This document shows positions 43,427-56,573 of a stretch of DNA of 64,000 nucleotides, piece by piece. Origin of the DNA: Paralithodes platypus (taxonomy: Eukaryota > Arthropoda > Malacostraca > Decapoda > Lithodidae); assembly GCA_032716605.1 (NCBI GenBank), contig CM064572.1:39437777-39501776 (forward strand). The letters run 5' to 3'. Below the pieces are notes generated by a model, which did not search any database, was not told where the DNA came from, and saw nothing but the letters and a program-made list of their open reading frames with translations. The stretch's first letter is position 1. Each line of letters starts with the position of its first letter. A program made the position numbers and the translations under genes.

Positions 43427-46103
43427 AACTTCCGCGGCCACACTGACAACAAGGCTTGCGCTGTGCTCCGCTTCATTCGATGTTCCAGAGCTTCTAGTGA
43501 GTCCTTACTCATTTGTATACATCTGTGTTGTAGTAACAACGTTTAGATTAGCTAGCACGGCTGCCAGATTGGTGTGTCGGCAGGAAGTATGTGTTAAAAT
43601 AGGGTACCTTTGTACCAGGCGTCTACGAGTCTAGGATCATCGTACCGCGTGTGTTTTTGTTTGTTGTGATACGCCTTTAGCTTTTGTGATTACTTAGCTA
43701 GAAGGCTACCACTCTACAAGGCATGATACAGACTGTCTTTATTGAGGAAAGTACATGTCAGATTTTTATATATCAGCAAATGCTCAGGTTTAAGGGTGTC
43801 TGCACGTGGTGCTCCGCCTTCCAGAGTTCGTGTTTTGCTTTGGGCCCCTTGAGTGGGCCTCCCTCATCTGGGTGCTGTGCTGGGTCTTCGGAGCGTCGTC
43901 TGCCGGTGATGTTCGCCGTACCTCGTGGTCAGCCTTTAGTAGGGGTCTCCGGCATAGGCTTCAGGTATTTTAGGATGCTAAATTTGTTGTATTTTGATTA
44001 TATGCCCCTAGTGTTTTTACATGTGTGTTGGCATGTTTTGGGGTAAGGGAGACGTCCCTATTGTGACGATGTTCTATCATCGTAAGGTTTATATAGTTTA
44101 TAAATAGTCTATATAGCCTATAAATTACAATATTGCATTGGTCATAATATTATATTTACAGGGTGAATATATCATACGTCTCGCGGTAATTTCAATAGTG
44201 CGTGAAGCAGTGATCAACCCTGCTTCATATTATCCGTATATTATCGTCTGTTCCAGTATATTATCGCCTGCTTCATATTCTTATTATTTCGTTCAATGAC
44301 GTGGTCACTTTGCGTTTCCATTCTCAGTGGCTGTCGTCTGCAGATGTTTTAATTGTTTATTAGTTTATTGGGGGCTATTAATAATACATTAACACAATGC
44401 ATATATATATGTTATGCATTGCATACATTTTGTATTTAGTTATTTAATCCTATGTGGTCCTCCTTACATTGTACATTACGTTACATTGGTTACATTGTAC
44501 AAAAAGGAACCATCGTCCAAGCTGGTTCAGGTAGAGCCATCTGGTGGTGTCAGTGAATACCCGCTGTACACCAGTCAGTCCGCGTTTAACATTCGAGGGA
44601 ACAAGACCTCCCTCTCGCAATTCTCTCATATTGGCATTTGTTTATACTTATTTGTTTATTAGCATTTACTTCTTTGTTTATTTATTTTGTATATTAACGT
44701 AACTCAGACGGATTCTACGGACGTGTGTGTGGCTTGTGTTTGTCCCTCCTATTGTACCTGCAGAGTTAAATGTGTTTTCCTATATAGTTGTTCTTCCTTT
44801 CTGTGTTTCTTGAGCCGCAACCATGGCTTTGTTATGGTAGCCAGTATACTTCGGTATTGGTGGAGGGTTACGAAAATATTCCTCGCTGGCATAACAGTGT
44901 TTATTTATTTCCTGCATTGGCGTGTGTTGATTACCAGCCGATATGTATTCATTTCTTTTATGTGCATATATTCAGTTGGGGGTCCAGACTATTGGGGCGC
45001 CTGGTTCGAAGTAGAGGGTGGAGGACTTCATTAGTCTTTCCATTACAGGGAGAATTACTTCAGCCCAGGCCAACCAATGGTCTGGACAGCTTAAGTGGGC
45101 GGTTGTTGATTGGAGTTTTATTTTGACCAGTGTTTGATTCATTAAGTTTGCATTCATTATTGGCATGTATTAAACGTAATTGCATTAACGTAAATTAAAT
45201 CAGAGCTTTCTCTTCTTTGTGCAGATTAGGAAGGATCCTCCTCAGTATTGCCATTCGGTACTGAGTTTTGTTGATAGTTGTGGCTCAAGATATCTTTTCA
45301 CCACAACTAGGGGTTCCAGTTTCTGCAATGTGTGTATAACGGAACCAGTTGGGGGATTGTCTGCACCTTTGGTCCCCAGAGAGCCTGGACATTGCGAATG
45401 AGCTCTGTTCTGTTGCGATAGGCTGTGTTACGAGTTGAGGCTGCGGAGGTGCTGAGTATTTACTTGTCTTTGTTAGTCCATGGACTAGAAGCCTCTACTG
45501 TCAGTCGTAACACTATATATTAATTATGATGTGTTATGAATGGGACTCAGGTTTGTGGAACTGTGCCAACTCCTTTTCTCCCGAGTTGTTTGTTTTTTCC
45601 GGCGGCCCCGTGCGGTGGGCCCGAGTTATCCGTCTTATAAACGGGTAGGAACATTCAAAAGGTACCGGCGTGGTTTGGCTGAGCCACATTCTCCCGGCGG
45701 AACTGCATTCCTAAGGGGGCTGCAAACTCGGCCCGCCGGGTAACTCGCCCTAACTGACCCAGTTACACGATTAGATTTTCTCCACAAGTCGAGTGTACAA
45801 GAGTGATAAGATTAGTCTTGCAAACTTTTTCATTGATGATCAGACACTAAAGGTCAAGGGACCTTTGACGTTTGTCACAGATTAGTAGTTAAACCCAGCT
45901 TAGACGAGTCCAGCGGAAGGTTAGAGTAGTGGTGCACTATAGCTAATTTTCTGGCGGACACAAGTTAGGATGCATAACACCTCGCAGGTTATCCTTATGA
46001 GCATTGATTCCTGGAAATTTTATTTTCCAGGCTCCTGACTGCTACTCCGGCGGAGGTTTGGGCGGCTGTTCCCGGCGGGGTGGGGGGTCCCCTTATTAGC
46101 ACC
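43427..46103 (+). other. DIRS 5' region before gag
   Basis: About 2.7 kb with no recognised domain. It lies between the terminal repeat and the gag start and is probably leader sequence, though another buried repeat cannot be excluded. Confidence 0.5.
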
Positions 46104-46725
46104 ATGACGAGGTTTGAACTATGCATTACTCCTACCTGCTCTCTATTGCCAATTTTTGATCACAAACTTTGCATTAAGTGCGTCAAGTGCTTGGATCGTT
46201 CCCGAGGCTTGTGGTTATCTAAACGCTGTTCCATTTGCTCTGAATTGAAAACCGCGTTAGTTACTAACAAAGACTTATCGTGCCTAGCGGCCCTACAAGA
46301 AATTAAGAGAACATTTAATTCTTATGCCAAAGACACGGCCCATAAGGCACTTCACTGTGATGATGAAGTACTATGGGAACAACATATTATAAAGTCATCC
46401 CTTGTGAAACCCGGTTCCTCGAAATCTGTTAGACCTAAAGTCAAGTCGAAAGCCCTCAGCAAAGAGGTAGTGAGTAGTAGCAGTGAGAGTGAGGTCACCG
46501 AGGCTCCCCCCTCTGACCATGCCAAGAGGAGAAGATCACCCTCTCCGAGGCAGAAGTCGAGGTCAAGGTCTAGAGCCCCCCGCAAACAGTCTAGACACTC
46601 TTCCACAGAGTCTTCCCGGTCTACCAAACGCCGGAGAGAGGACTCTGGGGGAGCAACGAGTCAGGCAAGCAGCGGCAGCCGGAGGGACACCCCTCAGCAA
46701 CCGCCCCCTACCCCTACCTCTGACA
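46104..46725 (+). pseudogene. gag: DIRS gag, first part, cut by the LINE insertion
   Basis: It begins MTRFELC; an upstream in-frame ATG at 46080 is possible. An N-terminal Cys cluster (CITPTC, CIKCVKC, CSIC) looks like a zinc-binding region. A Ser/Arg-rich stretch follows (RSRSRAPRKQSRHSS). The frame reads straight to PTPTSD and breaks at 46725, where the LINE enters. It resumes in the same frame at 51190. Confidence 0.8.
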
Positions 46726-46842
46726 GGTCCTGATGTGGCGGCGTCTACGCCGTGGGACCACCTCCCGGAGCTGCCAACCGCGGATGGCTGCCGACCCTCC
46801 ACGGCCGGAGACAAGATCAATCGACCAGTGGAGGACAACCGG

Positions 46843-48788
46843 ATGCCGGCCGCGGGGAGCAGTTTCGGGAGCCAAACCGTCACAACTATCCCCTGCCCCC
46901 CCCCTGGGGGCACGGGTCCTTGGAGTGGCTTCGGTCGCGCCGGGAATTTCCACACCTCTCACACCACACACACACATCACACAGTTTTTCCTACACCGAG
47001 AAATGACTCTCCGGCTGTCATTTCTCGAAGACTTCTTCTAGCCGGAGACATTGAGAGCAACCCAGGACCCACGTACACATACATATGTCCAACTTGCTCA
47101 AAACCCATCACTTCGAGCCGCCACACTAAGGGTTCAGTTCTCTGCAATTCATGCAGGAACTGGACCCACTTCACCTGTACAACACTTGCCTCCAAGAAAC
47201 ACTACACAAACACCTGGACCTGTTCCTCATGCCCCTCCCTCTCCCAGTCAAATCCCTCGCCTAAAACCCGTCCACCTCTCCTCCCCAACCCACCTAGCCT
47301 TCCCATATCATCCACTCCCCCCCCTAAAACCCGTCCACCTCTCCTCCCTAACCCCCCTAACCTTCCCATACCATCCACATCCTCAACTCAACACACCACA
47401 CCCCATCCTAATCCATTCCAACCCCCATCTCCTGCTCCCCAATCCCCACCCCCACCTCACCCATCCCAACCTCCAGCTCCTCCCTCACCCCCACCCTCAC
47501 CCCTACCCCATCCTCGTGCAGCAGCACCCAACATACATCGTGCACATAACATTAACATTCTCCAATTGAACATAGATGGCATTAACACAAAGAAACACGA
47601 ACTCTCACACTTCATCAAACAACACAACATACACATTGCCATCTTACAAGAAACAAAACTCTGCACATCACAAAAAACACCCACATTTCCTAATTTCACC
47701 ACCATCAGACAAGACCGGGCCGTCGGCGGGGGCGGTGGACTCATCACCCTGGTACACAATGAAATATCATACATAGTAACCAGAGTACAAACCAAATCCC
47801 TCCTCCCCCCAAATGATAACACAACAGAAATACAATCAATTAAAATACGCACTGGCAACAAATCCAACATAACCATCATAAACATATACATCCCTCCCCA
47901 AACATCCCCTACAGTACCAAATGAATACAGACCACACTTACAACACATCACAAACATCCCACACATCATCCTGGGTGGTGACTTCAACGCCAAGACGTCG
48001 GCCTGGTTTGTCGACAACCCCGACACAGACAGAGGGCTGGTACTACAAAACCAAACAGATAACCTCATCATCCTTAACGACATCCATCTACATACCCATA
48101 TTCCTCACCAAGCCCTCTATAACCCATCATCTCCAGACATCACCTTTTGCTCCCCAGAACTCGCCCCCACAACATCCTGGAGGGTAGTCAGAACCTTAGG
48201 CTCTGACCACCTCCCGATCATTATCACCACCAAAACCAGACTCACCCCAGCTAGCCACAACACACATACACCAATTATAAAAGAGCTAACTGGGAAGCAT
48301 TTACAAATGAGACAGAACAACACTTCACAACTCTAAACAGTACACCCATCACTAACATCAACAATGCTGTACACATACTCAATAAAACTATCCAAAATGC
48401 TGACAAGAAACACATTCCAAGAGGTAACAGAAAAAGACACAACCCCAACTTCACACCAGAAATTAAAAACCTCATCAGACAACGCGACACACTGAAACAC
48501 TCCCCAGCACCCCACACACAAGACATCACACAACAAATTCAAGCACTCAACACCCAAACTAACAACAAAATACAAGAACAACAAAAACTAAATTGGAATA
48601 ACTTCCTACAAACACTTGATCACAAAACAAACCCCAAAAAACTCTACAAAACACTAAACAGCATCACACTTTCCAACAGCAACACAACACAATCACATGC
48701 TGCAATCACAACAACAGACTCACTCCTTCATGTAAACAACAAGCAAACACTCTCATCAATCACTTCTCACATGTCAGACACCTAAAAC
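46843..48788 (+). pseudogene. LINE protein: 2A-like peptide, PHD-type finger, AP endonuclease
   Basis: The open frame also runs upstream into the DIRS gag; ATG 46843 is the first Met inside the LINE. LLLAGDIESNPGP ends at 47070 and fits the 2A consensus D(V/I)ExNPGP, which makes ribosomes skip a peptide bond and release the N-terminal peptide. A finger follows (CPTCSK, CNSCRNWTHFTC, WTCSSC; about 47087-47235), then a long Pro/Ser linker. The endonuclease has ILQLNIDGINTKK, LQETKL, GGGLITLVHNE, GGDFNAKTSAW and GSDHLPII. A frameshift at about 48275 leads to the linker frame that ends at 48788. Confidence 0.88.
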
Positions 48789-51161
48789 CTCACAAAGACG
48801 ACCGACGTGTCATCCGACGTAAGAGACAATTCCCCACAGACCCTGACTATACACCCTTCACCAATCACCAGACAAAGCATATCATCAACAATCTCAAGCA
48901 CTCACCCGCCTGTGGCCTAGACAACATAAGCAACATACACCTCAGACACCTGGGACCACAAGGCATACAAACACTCACTAACATATCAAACTACAGCTAT
49001 TCACACAACACAATACCAGACATTTGGAAGCATGGTATCATCATCACATTCCCCAAACCCAACAAAGACCCCACGCTACCCTCCTCGCACCGCCCCATCA
49101 CACTCCTTTGCTCCCCCTCCAAAGTCATGGAACGCCTAGTATTACAACTAATTACACCCGACCTACCCCTAGCTCCAACAGAACATGGCTTTAGGCCACT
49201 GCACTCCACAAACACTCTTCTCACAGACCTTACACAAAGAGCTTTCGACGGCATCAACTCAGCTAGACCACCACACAGATCACTATTAGCCACACTCGAC
49301 ATTAGTAAAGCCTTCGATGCCATCCCCTGCCACAACCTAACAAACAAAATCTACAACACAAACATGCACAACAACACAAAAAGGTGGCTGGCCAACTTCC
49401 TAGCAGGCAGATGTGCACACGTATCTTTTGCCGGTCAGTCATCTAAAATCAGAAACTTTCCAAACGGAGTCCCACAAGGATCCGTCCTATCGCCCGCACT
49501 CTTCAATCTGTACATGCACGATATAACTACACCCAATACTCCCCAAATAAACTTAGCCTCCTATGCAGATGACATAACACTCACATGTACACACCATGAC
49601 CCAAGAAGAGCAACAGATCTCCTTCAACCCTATCTCAACACACTACATGGCTGGTGCACTACAAACAGACTTAATCTAGCCCCAGCCAAATCCACCGCAA
49701 CCCTGCTCACAAGCTGGACAGGTGAACACGAATACATCCCTCAACTCACCATAAACAACACACCCCTAACACATACACACACACCCAAAATCCTAGGAGT
49801 AACATATGATACTCATATGACATTCAAATAGCACACCACAAACATTAAAAAGAAACTGACACCCAGACTTAACGCCCTCAGGTCACTTGCTCACACAAAA
49901 TTTGGACACAACAAAGAAACTACCACCACAGTATATAAACAATACATAAGATCAGTAATGGAATACGCAAGCCCAGCCTGGGCTTCTAACCTAGCTGAAA
50001 CACATCATAAGACCTTACAGACTATTCAAAACAAAGCCCTGAAGATCATTACAGGCTGCACAGCTACTGCACCCACAGATCATCTACATCAAGAAACCAA
50101 AATCCTCAAAGTCAAAGACCATCTGGACATGAGAGGCACTCAATTCCTGGCAGCAGCCTCCACGAACCAAGACCACCCACTAAACTACATGGCAACACAC
50201 CCACAGACACCAAGAAATATCAAAACAACACCCAGCACACAGTATCACACACAATTATTGTCCTCTCTCCCTCCCTGCCCACCCCGAACCAACTTCCAGA
50301 AGCACATCCATACTCATATCTCTCGCCAATCCATCCACTCACTCACAGACAACACGCAGCTGCATGCACGACCTCCCGAAATCCATCCTTCCGAATCCTC
50401 CCTCCCTCGCGAGGACAGAGTCCACCTGGCCAGGCTGAGATGCGGACACCATCCAGCTCTCCTGAGCTATCAGAAGAGACTGGATGACTCCGTTGTCGAC
50501 GCCTGCCCGGGATGTAACACAGCACCCCATACCATTAACACCTTACGAGCGGCCTATGCGGTTTATTTATGTGTACCGCACAGCGGGGTGTTTTTAGCCA
50601 AAATAGGGCTGTTTACGTGATCATTTTCATGCCTAAATAAGACCCAGAACGTAAAACAAGTACCTATCCCTGAAAGGGCATAAACAGAGCTTTCGAATGA
50701 CACCATAACGATCCTTGTATGATGGATAGTTTTCTTGCAATAACCGTGCAACGCGAGTGCAAAAAGCAGGTAATTCGGTACTTTCAGTACATAATTGAGT
50801 ATGTAGCGAGTGAGAGAGGGAGGAGGGAGCTGAGATTTGTGTCAGTAGGTTCGCCGCGGTGGTCTGGAGCAGTCATACGCTCGCTAGTCTCCTGCCACCA
50901 CTTGTCTCTCTCTCTCAGCCACATTACGTGCTGAAATTGCCACTCGAGTTATGTCGAGCGCCGCCACATAGTCCAGCTTTATTTAACTCGACTTATGTTG
51001 CTCGCCGCTAATTAAGGGTTAAACACATCATCGAAGACTGCATTTCACACAACCACTTACGCCAACAACACAACCTACACTCAATGAGAGCTCTGTGGGA
51101 AAGCCCGATCGTGGCCATGGCCTTCCTCAGGGACTCGGGGCTGTTCGGCCAGGCAGCTTAG
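48789..51161 (+). pseudogene. LINE reverse transcriptase and C-terminal finger, interrupted by a MITE
   Basis: Blocks seen: ITFPKPNKD with HRPITLL, TEHGFRPLHSTNTLL, LDISKAFDAIP, GVPQGSVLSPALF and SYADDITLTC (about 49555-49585). A TAG at 49829 interrupts the thumb. The C-terminal part has MEYASPAWASN, RLRCGHHPALLSY and CPGCNTAPHTI. The MITE splits the next codons, and after it HIIEDC completes the finger. The frame ends at TAG 51159-51161 just before the (AAC)n tail. There is no RNase H. Confidence 0.88.
50539..51018. mobile_element. TTAA-type MITE, family B, copy 1 (inside the LINE)
   Basis: TTAA at 50535-50538 and 51019-51022 is the target duplication. The ends CACCTTACGAGCGG and the complement of CCCTTAATTAGCGG are inverted. 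Removing the element and one TTAA restores the LINE frame across ACCATTAAACAC. It is 480 bp and non-coding, with CGCCACATAGTCCAG near the right end. The second copy is at 57753-58233. TTAA targets are typical of piggyBac-type elements. Confidence 0.9.
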
Positions 51162-51189
51162 GGAACAACAACAACAACAACCTCTGACA

Positions 51190-53207
51190 CACCTCAACAG
51201 GAATCTGGGGACTCAGAAGTGGGGTCTGATGCACTGGAATCCACACCTAGTCATGAACAATCCTTGAGTGTGTCTCCTACCGTTACCTTTGCCATACCTA
51301 AACTGAATTATGTACCTCGTAGTGTTAAATCGGCAGGCCCATGTAGGGTTCTGGCCGACCAGTACAGGGGATATCCGTCGGGGTCACAATTGCATTCTCA
51401 AGTGATTCCAGACTCCCAGCCCTTGTGGCAGGGAGTTACTGGTGTCAATCTGAACCTTCTCAACCTCTTTTTAACGTCAATCACGCAAGAACTGAGGAAG
51501 GTAGCATAGACATGTTGCCATCATCGGTTCCAGATTTAACATGGCCCCCGGCGGATAATGACATAGTGATAGAACAGGAGAATCCTGAGCTGAGTGGAGA
51601 GCCGGAGGAGCTTGTGTTCTCTCCGGCTCCCCAGTCACTCACAGGAGAAGATTCTGAAACAAGTTCCCACTCATCCAGGGACTCCCACAGTAAGTGTGTG
51701 ACTTCAGATCAGATAAGTGAGTTATTGCACAAGGTTATGCAACATTATCAACTCCATGCCTCTTCGCAGCCCCCAGTTTCTCAACCTGTGGTGACCCCTA
51801 GTATTTCTGTAGTCAGACCCTTAGCTTCCCCAGGTTTTCTTCCATCATGTCCTACCCCGGTGGTGGACGCGGCTCCAGGTACTACAGTGCCGGCGGCGCT
51901 GGCTACCTCCTCTTTGAGGGTTATTGCAGATATTCCTCCCCCTCCTTTAGATAAGGCGCCTCTGAAGAAGGGCACCATGCCCCTCCTCTATGGCCCGGAT
52001 TGTTCCTGGGTCCCTGTGACTCCAGTGAACCCTCAATTAGCTCAACCTTCTGTGTCAGGGGAACTTCCAGTACCCGGCGGGTGGTACATTGAAATTAATA
52101 AGACCAGGAAATTTAGGGGAAAAGATGAGGCAGGGAGAGTGATGGATGTATCAATTAAGGCTGTACCAAATTCGTACAACCCGGATTATTTTGTGTATAC
52201 AGCTGCCCCGGTGTTCCCTCCCGCCGCGTCTGCATGACTGTTCGCGGATTGGTCAAAAGTTGATGGCATCAACGATGTCAAAGCTTTGAATGCTCTCACG
52301 CCGGAATTGGCTACAACTCCGGTCCTAGACCAGACGCATACACCAGTCCTGCAGATGGGCCCGGTGGGGTTAGGCCCCTGGGTAGATTGGGAGATAGAAC
52401 CTCAGGTTTTTGCTGCTACAATTACTTCTAAGTCTTCACATCAGGTTCCACAAGAAAATCATGCTTACTTTTCTTTGCCAGTAGCCAAAGCAGAAGGAGT
52501 GTCCTCAGATTTACTTACCTTTCTTGCGGCGTCCAAAGTTTCCTTGCACTCCCTTGATGAACCCTTCTCTACTCCCCCGGCTGCTCACCTTGACAGGGAC
52601 TTCAAGTTAAGAAATAGGGCTTTCCAGATGTTCTCTCAGTACTTGATTAGTCACCAGGGAGCCGCCTCCCTTTCACATACTATTTCAGCTATAGCTGAAC
52701 CCCAAATTAGGAAAGCTACTGAATTGTCTAGGAGACTTTTGCTACAAAATTCTATTCAGTCCTTAGGAGACATCAGAATTGCAATTATGGAGGCGGTTCG
52801 AGCCCGCCAAGATCTGAGAGTCCATCAGGAAGTTGCCGGGGGACATATGTCGCTGGGTAACTCTCTCGCCGGTACTTACTGCCACCCTCCTTAACTCAGA
52901 AACATGGAGTCTAGTGTTTAATATGGTTAATGGTTGGAAGCAGGTTACCTCCCAAGCTCGGAAGGACCCTGCTAAGAAGCCCTTTCATAAATCAAAGGGT
53001 GGTAACAAGCCATACCAGCCACAAGCTAAACAGTCACCAAAGGATCCCAGACTCCCTCCGCAGCAGGGAGGTAATCCGTACAAGTCCAAACAAGGTAAAC
53101 ATTCTGGGTATAAAGGTAAGGCCCCTCAGAAGGGTAATCAGGGCCAATCATCAGCCAAATCTAGCCAAGCATCAGATGCCAACCCACTTCCCCCTCAAAA
53201 AAACTAG
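51190..53207 (+). pseudogene. gag: DIRS gag, second part
   Basis: This continues the gag frame from the LINE junction (TPQQESGDSE). A frameshift near 51470, a TGA at 52236 and a frameshift near 52850 interrupt it. Features include PVPGGWYIEINKTRK, QENHAYFSLPVAK, a helical region around LISHQGAASLSHTISAIAEP, and a basic Gln/Lys-rich tail (KPYQPQAKQ) with a stop at 53205-53207. It would form the particle in which DIRS RNA is reverse transcribed. Confidence 0.78.
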
Positions 53208-53261
53208 CCACCCAGCCTCTCAGTATCCCAATGCCGTGCTTAAGGACACAGGATAGTTGCC

Positions 53262-54706
53262 TTGAAGGTCGGACCCCGGTTGCACTTGGGTCCGTTCCGT
53301 TCATTCCGCTCGGCCTGGCCCAAGAAAACCTGGGCCAGGAAAGTAGTGAGCAAAGGAATCACCTGGCGGTGGCTCCGGCGGCCTCGACTGCGTCAGCCGC
53401 GGGAATACACCAATGTGTCTCAGGAGGAGGAGACTCTACTTCAGGAAATGATTACCAAACAAGTCCTTATCCAGGTCAATGCCAATCACCCAGTAATCAC
53501 TTCAAGACTGTTCTTAGTGCCAAAAAAGGACAGTGTGCAGATGCGACCAGTTCTAGATCTCTCGCAACTGAACACCTTTACAGAGAATTCACCCTTCAGG
53601 ATGCTTACAGTTCAGCAACTCAGACTCGCGCTTCCGCTGCAGGGATGGATGTGTTCGATCGACCCAAAGATGCCTATTGGCATGTCCCTATAAACAAACG
53701 GTTCCAAAAATTCCTCGCCCTGAGGGTCAGGCAAGAGACTTATGTCTTCCAAAGAATGCCTTTTGGTTTGAACCTGGCACCGAGAATTTTCACAAAACTC
53801 GTCCGGCAAGCTCTTTTACCCCTGTTAGTCCAGGGCATACGGGTGTTTTGGTATCTAGACGACTGGCTAGTAGTGGCGAACTCTATGGAATTATGTCAAG
53901 ATCATGTAAACCAAATGTTAGCTCATGTACAAACCCTAGTGTTCAAGGTGAACTTGGCGAAGTCTCGCCTTGTCCCCACAAGGACTATTCAGTGGATAGG
54001 GCTGGTCTGGGACACCGCCAATCTGACTCTTACTCAGAGTGTGGACAACCGGAACAGGTTCCGCAAGAAACTGTTCCGTTTTCTCCACAGTCTGGATACG
54101 ACCAGGAAAACGTGGGATTCCCTAGTCAGCTCTCTCAACTGGATACAATTAACTGTGAAGTTGGGCCGGCTGAAAGTCAAATGATTAACCCTGGAAGGCA
54201 ACTAAGTTTTCCCTCGCTCGCCAGAGAAGAAATTATGGCCAATTCCTCCATTAATCCAAGGCTTACTCTCGGTCTGGACCAAGCGAGAAGTCCTCGACTC
54301 TATCACAACATGGGTTTCTCCCCCTCCTACGGTATGGGTAGACACAGACACCTCAGGGGCACTAGGTTGGGGCTATCAGTCCAACCTGGGCCATCAAGGT
54401 CAAGGCACATGGTCAGACGACAGTCAGTCACATATCAACAAGCAAGAGCTTTTAGTCCCCCTCTTTTTTCTCCAAACTCACGGCATGACTTTGAGAAACA
54501 AATCAATAGCGTTCTGAATGGACAACCAAACTGCAGTTTTTTGTATTCAGAGACAGGGCTCAGTGAGGTCACGAGAGTTGCTGAAGGTTTCCGAACGGAT
54601 TTTTGCCCTGGCCGATTCGCTAGGAACTTCCCTGCATGCAACATATCTCTCCGGCGTGGCGTTCGTCTGGGCAGACGCTCTCTCTCTCTCCGGCGGAGCA
54701 CTCTAG
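53262..54706 (+). pseudogene. pol: DIRS reverse transcriptase and RNase H, several breaks
   Basis: The RT starts in one frame with FLVPKKDSVQMRPVLDLSQL and shifts near 53665 to DAYWHVPINKRFQKF, then MPFGLNLAPRIFTK and VFWYLDDWLVV with the catalytic YLDD. After a TGA at 54182 the same frame codes RNase H: WVDTDTSGALGWG (Asp), INKQELLVPLF (Glu), a TGA before MDNQTAVFCIQRQG (Asp), and FVWADALS (final Asp). The MPFGL and YLDD forms and the WVDTD-type RNase H are characteristic of DIRS polymerases. Confidence 0.88.
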
Positions 54707-55131
54707 TAGAATGCACAATCAAACAGGCTATCTTCGACAAGATGATTGCAAAGCCGTCCCGTCCACAAGTGGACTTGTTTGCGTCCACAGAGAACCACAG
54801 ACTCCCACTCTTCCTCACTCGTCAGGAGGTAACCCCGGCGGGGGGACCCGATGCATTGTTGGTAGATTGGAACAGGTGGACCTCAATCTATCTGTTTCCT
54901 CCACCAGATTCTGTGCTAATGTGCAAGGTAATTCACATGCTGCGGGATTACCGAGGCCGAGTCGCGATGATCGCACCACTGTGGCCAGCCCAGGTGTGGT
55001 ACCACCAATTGCAACAGTGGTGCAGGACCCCGGTGTCCCTCCAGGTCTCCACTTTCCACTTGGAAACAATTGGCAACCTTCGGACCTCGCTTAGTTTTGC
55101 CTTATGGATATTTACCATGCCAAATGGTTAG
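54707..55131 (+). pseudogene. DIRS methyltransferase-like domain
   Basis: In a different frame from RNase H: KPSRPQVDLFASTENHRLP, then GGPDALLVDW, YLFPPPDSVL and MIAPLWPAQVWY. DIRS polyproteins carry, after RNase H, a domain compared with Dam-type adenine methyltransferases, and this stretch has its VDLFA and P-x-WP signatures. Its role in the element is unknown. Confidence 0.7.
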
Positions 55132-55133
55132 CT

Positions 55134-56088
55134 CAATTTGGGGAAAGTGTCACTAATAAATTAATGAACCAGTACACTATGTCTACCAGGAGACAATATC
55201 AATCCCATTGGAAAACCTTCACAACCTAGATTGTAGAGACAGGGCAAACGACTGCCTCAGGGGCTTTAATTTTCAAATATTTAGAATATCTCTTCGAACA
55301 AAAGCATTTTTCAGTAACCACTTTAAAAAATCATTTGTCTGCTATTAGGACCCCCTTTTTTTTATCTCCCTGACCTTTCCATACCGCAGGCGGAGGAGAA
55401 AGGGTTTATGAGGGCGTGTTTCAAGCTACGTCCACCGCCCCATCAGCTCATGCCCACTTGGTCACTTGACAAAGCCTTATCAGTACTTCAATCGCGCAAA
55501 TATAATAATGCGCCGGATTTTGATTCACTTTTGAAAAAGGCTGTTTTCCTCATGGCACTAGACACCGGAAACAGGGTGTCTGAGCTGGCAGCGATGAGCA
55601 ACGAACCTAATTGCCTTAGGTTTGGGAGACTGCACGATCATGTGCAAATCGCGCCGTCTCCCACATTTATAGCTAAGAACGAACATTCTGAACATGTATT
55701 TTCTGAATTTTCCGTCCCGGCTTTAAAGAGGGGCCTCACTCATCACCTTTTATGTCCTGTGCAAGCACTCACAATGTTTTCGATGGCTGTGCAGCCTCGC
55801 CAACCAGGTGCTTTATGGGTCAACCGGACAGGTAAGCGTGTTACAAAACGAAAGTTAGCTTCCTTGCTTGTGGACGTTATTAGGGAAAGTAATCCCGGCG
55901 TGATAGGCAGGGCTCACGATATCAGGAAATGGGCAGTCTCTCTCAGATTTCTACAAAATTTCTTAGTAGAAGACATTGCTAATACTCAATTATGGGCTTC
56001 CAATCATACGTTCCTAACACGCTACCTGTCCATCGCTCTAGATAAACCAAAGCGTACCTGTGTAGCTTTACGTCAACGGGTACAGTAG
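55134..56088 (+). pseudogene. DIRS tyrosine recombinase (integrase)
   Basis: Core-binding part: STRRQYQSHWKTF, FKYLEYLFEQKHFS and LKNHLSAIRTPFF (55180-55370), in a frame broken by a stop and a shift. The catalytic part is open from 55408: DTGNRVSELAAMS with the first Arg, GRAHDIRKWAVS with the His-x-x-Arg pair, then LWASNHTFLTRYL with the expected Trp and nucleophile Tyr. The frame ends at 56088. The enzyme would integrate a circular DNA without the 4-6 bp duplications made by DDE integrases. Confidence 0.88.
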
Positions 56089-56573
56089 GTAATGTTCTAT
56101 TAAGTTAAGTTTTGTTGTTAAAAAGGGGGGGGGGGGGTGCGGAATAGTCCATATTATCTGTACCCCTGAAGATTGTGATGAATCACGAGTTGTGATAGGA
56201 CGGGTTCTACAGTCCAGTATTAATTTTATGTTAATTCTAAGAAGATATCTGGCATAGTTGCAACTATGTATGTTTTTTACAAGATTGTACAAATATATTT
56301 AATGTACAAATAGTTTTAAGAATGGAATGAATAACTACTGCAGAGTTACAGTTCTAGGGAACACATGTGTGTCCCACTTTATCAGGCATACGATCTAATG
56401 TAAAGATCTGACCATGAGCAAGCAGTTTCTTAATGTCACGCACTGCTTGCAAATCTTTTATACTTTTTATATATTGTTTGCATACAATAAAACTTAAAAA
56501 AATTTTACTTGGATTCTTATCGTTCCTAAGGTTAGGATATTTTACGAATGTCCTGCCTCCAGTCTTGCTAATC

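Larger units (their letters stand above)
46726..51179 (+). mobile_element. 2A-peptide LINE inserted in the DIRS gag
   Basis: The target duplication ACCTCTGACA is at 46716-46725 and 51180-51189. The 3' end is an (AAC)n tail. Contents: 2A-like peptide, PHD-type finger, proline-rich linker, AP endonuclease, RT and a C-terminal finger. It is about 3.97 kb without the MITE at 50539-51018, and the 5' end appears at or near full length. Confidence 0.92.

Noticed and set aside
47457..48083. 208-codon minus-strand frame
   Set aside because: Antisense to the LINE endonuclease; stops are rare only because the coding strand is A/C-rich.
53677..54170. First third of the 484-codon frame starting at 53677
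   Set aside because: Before about 54700 it overlaps RT and RNase H in the wrong frame; only its C-terminal part matches a DIRS domain.
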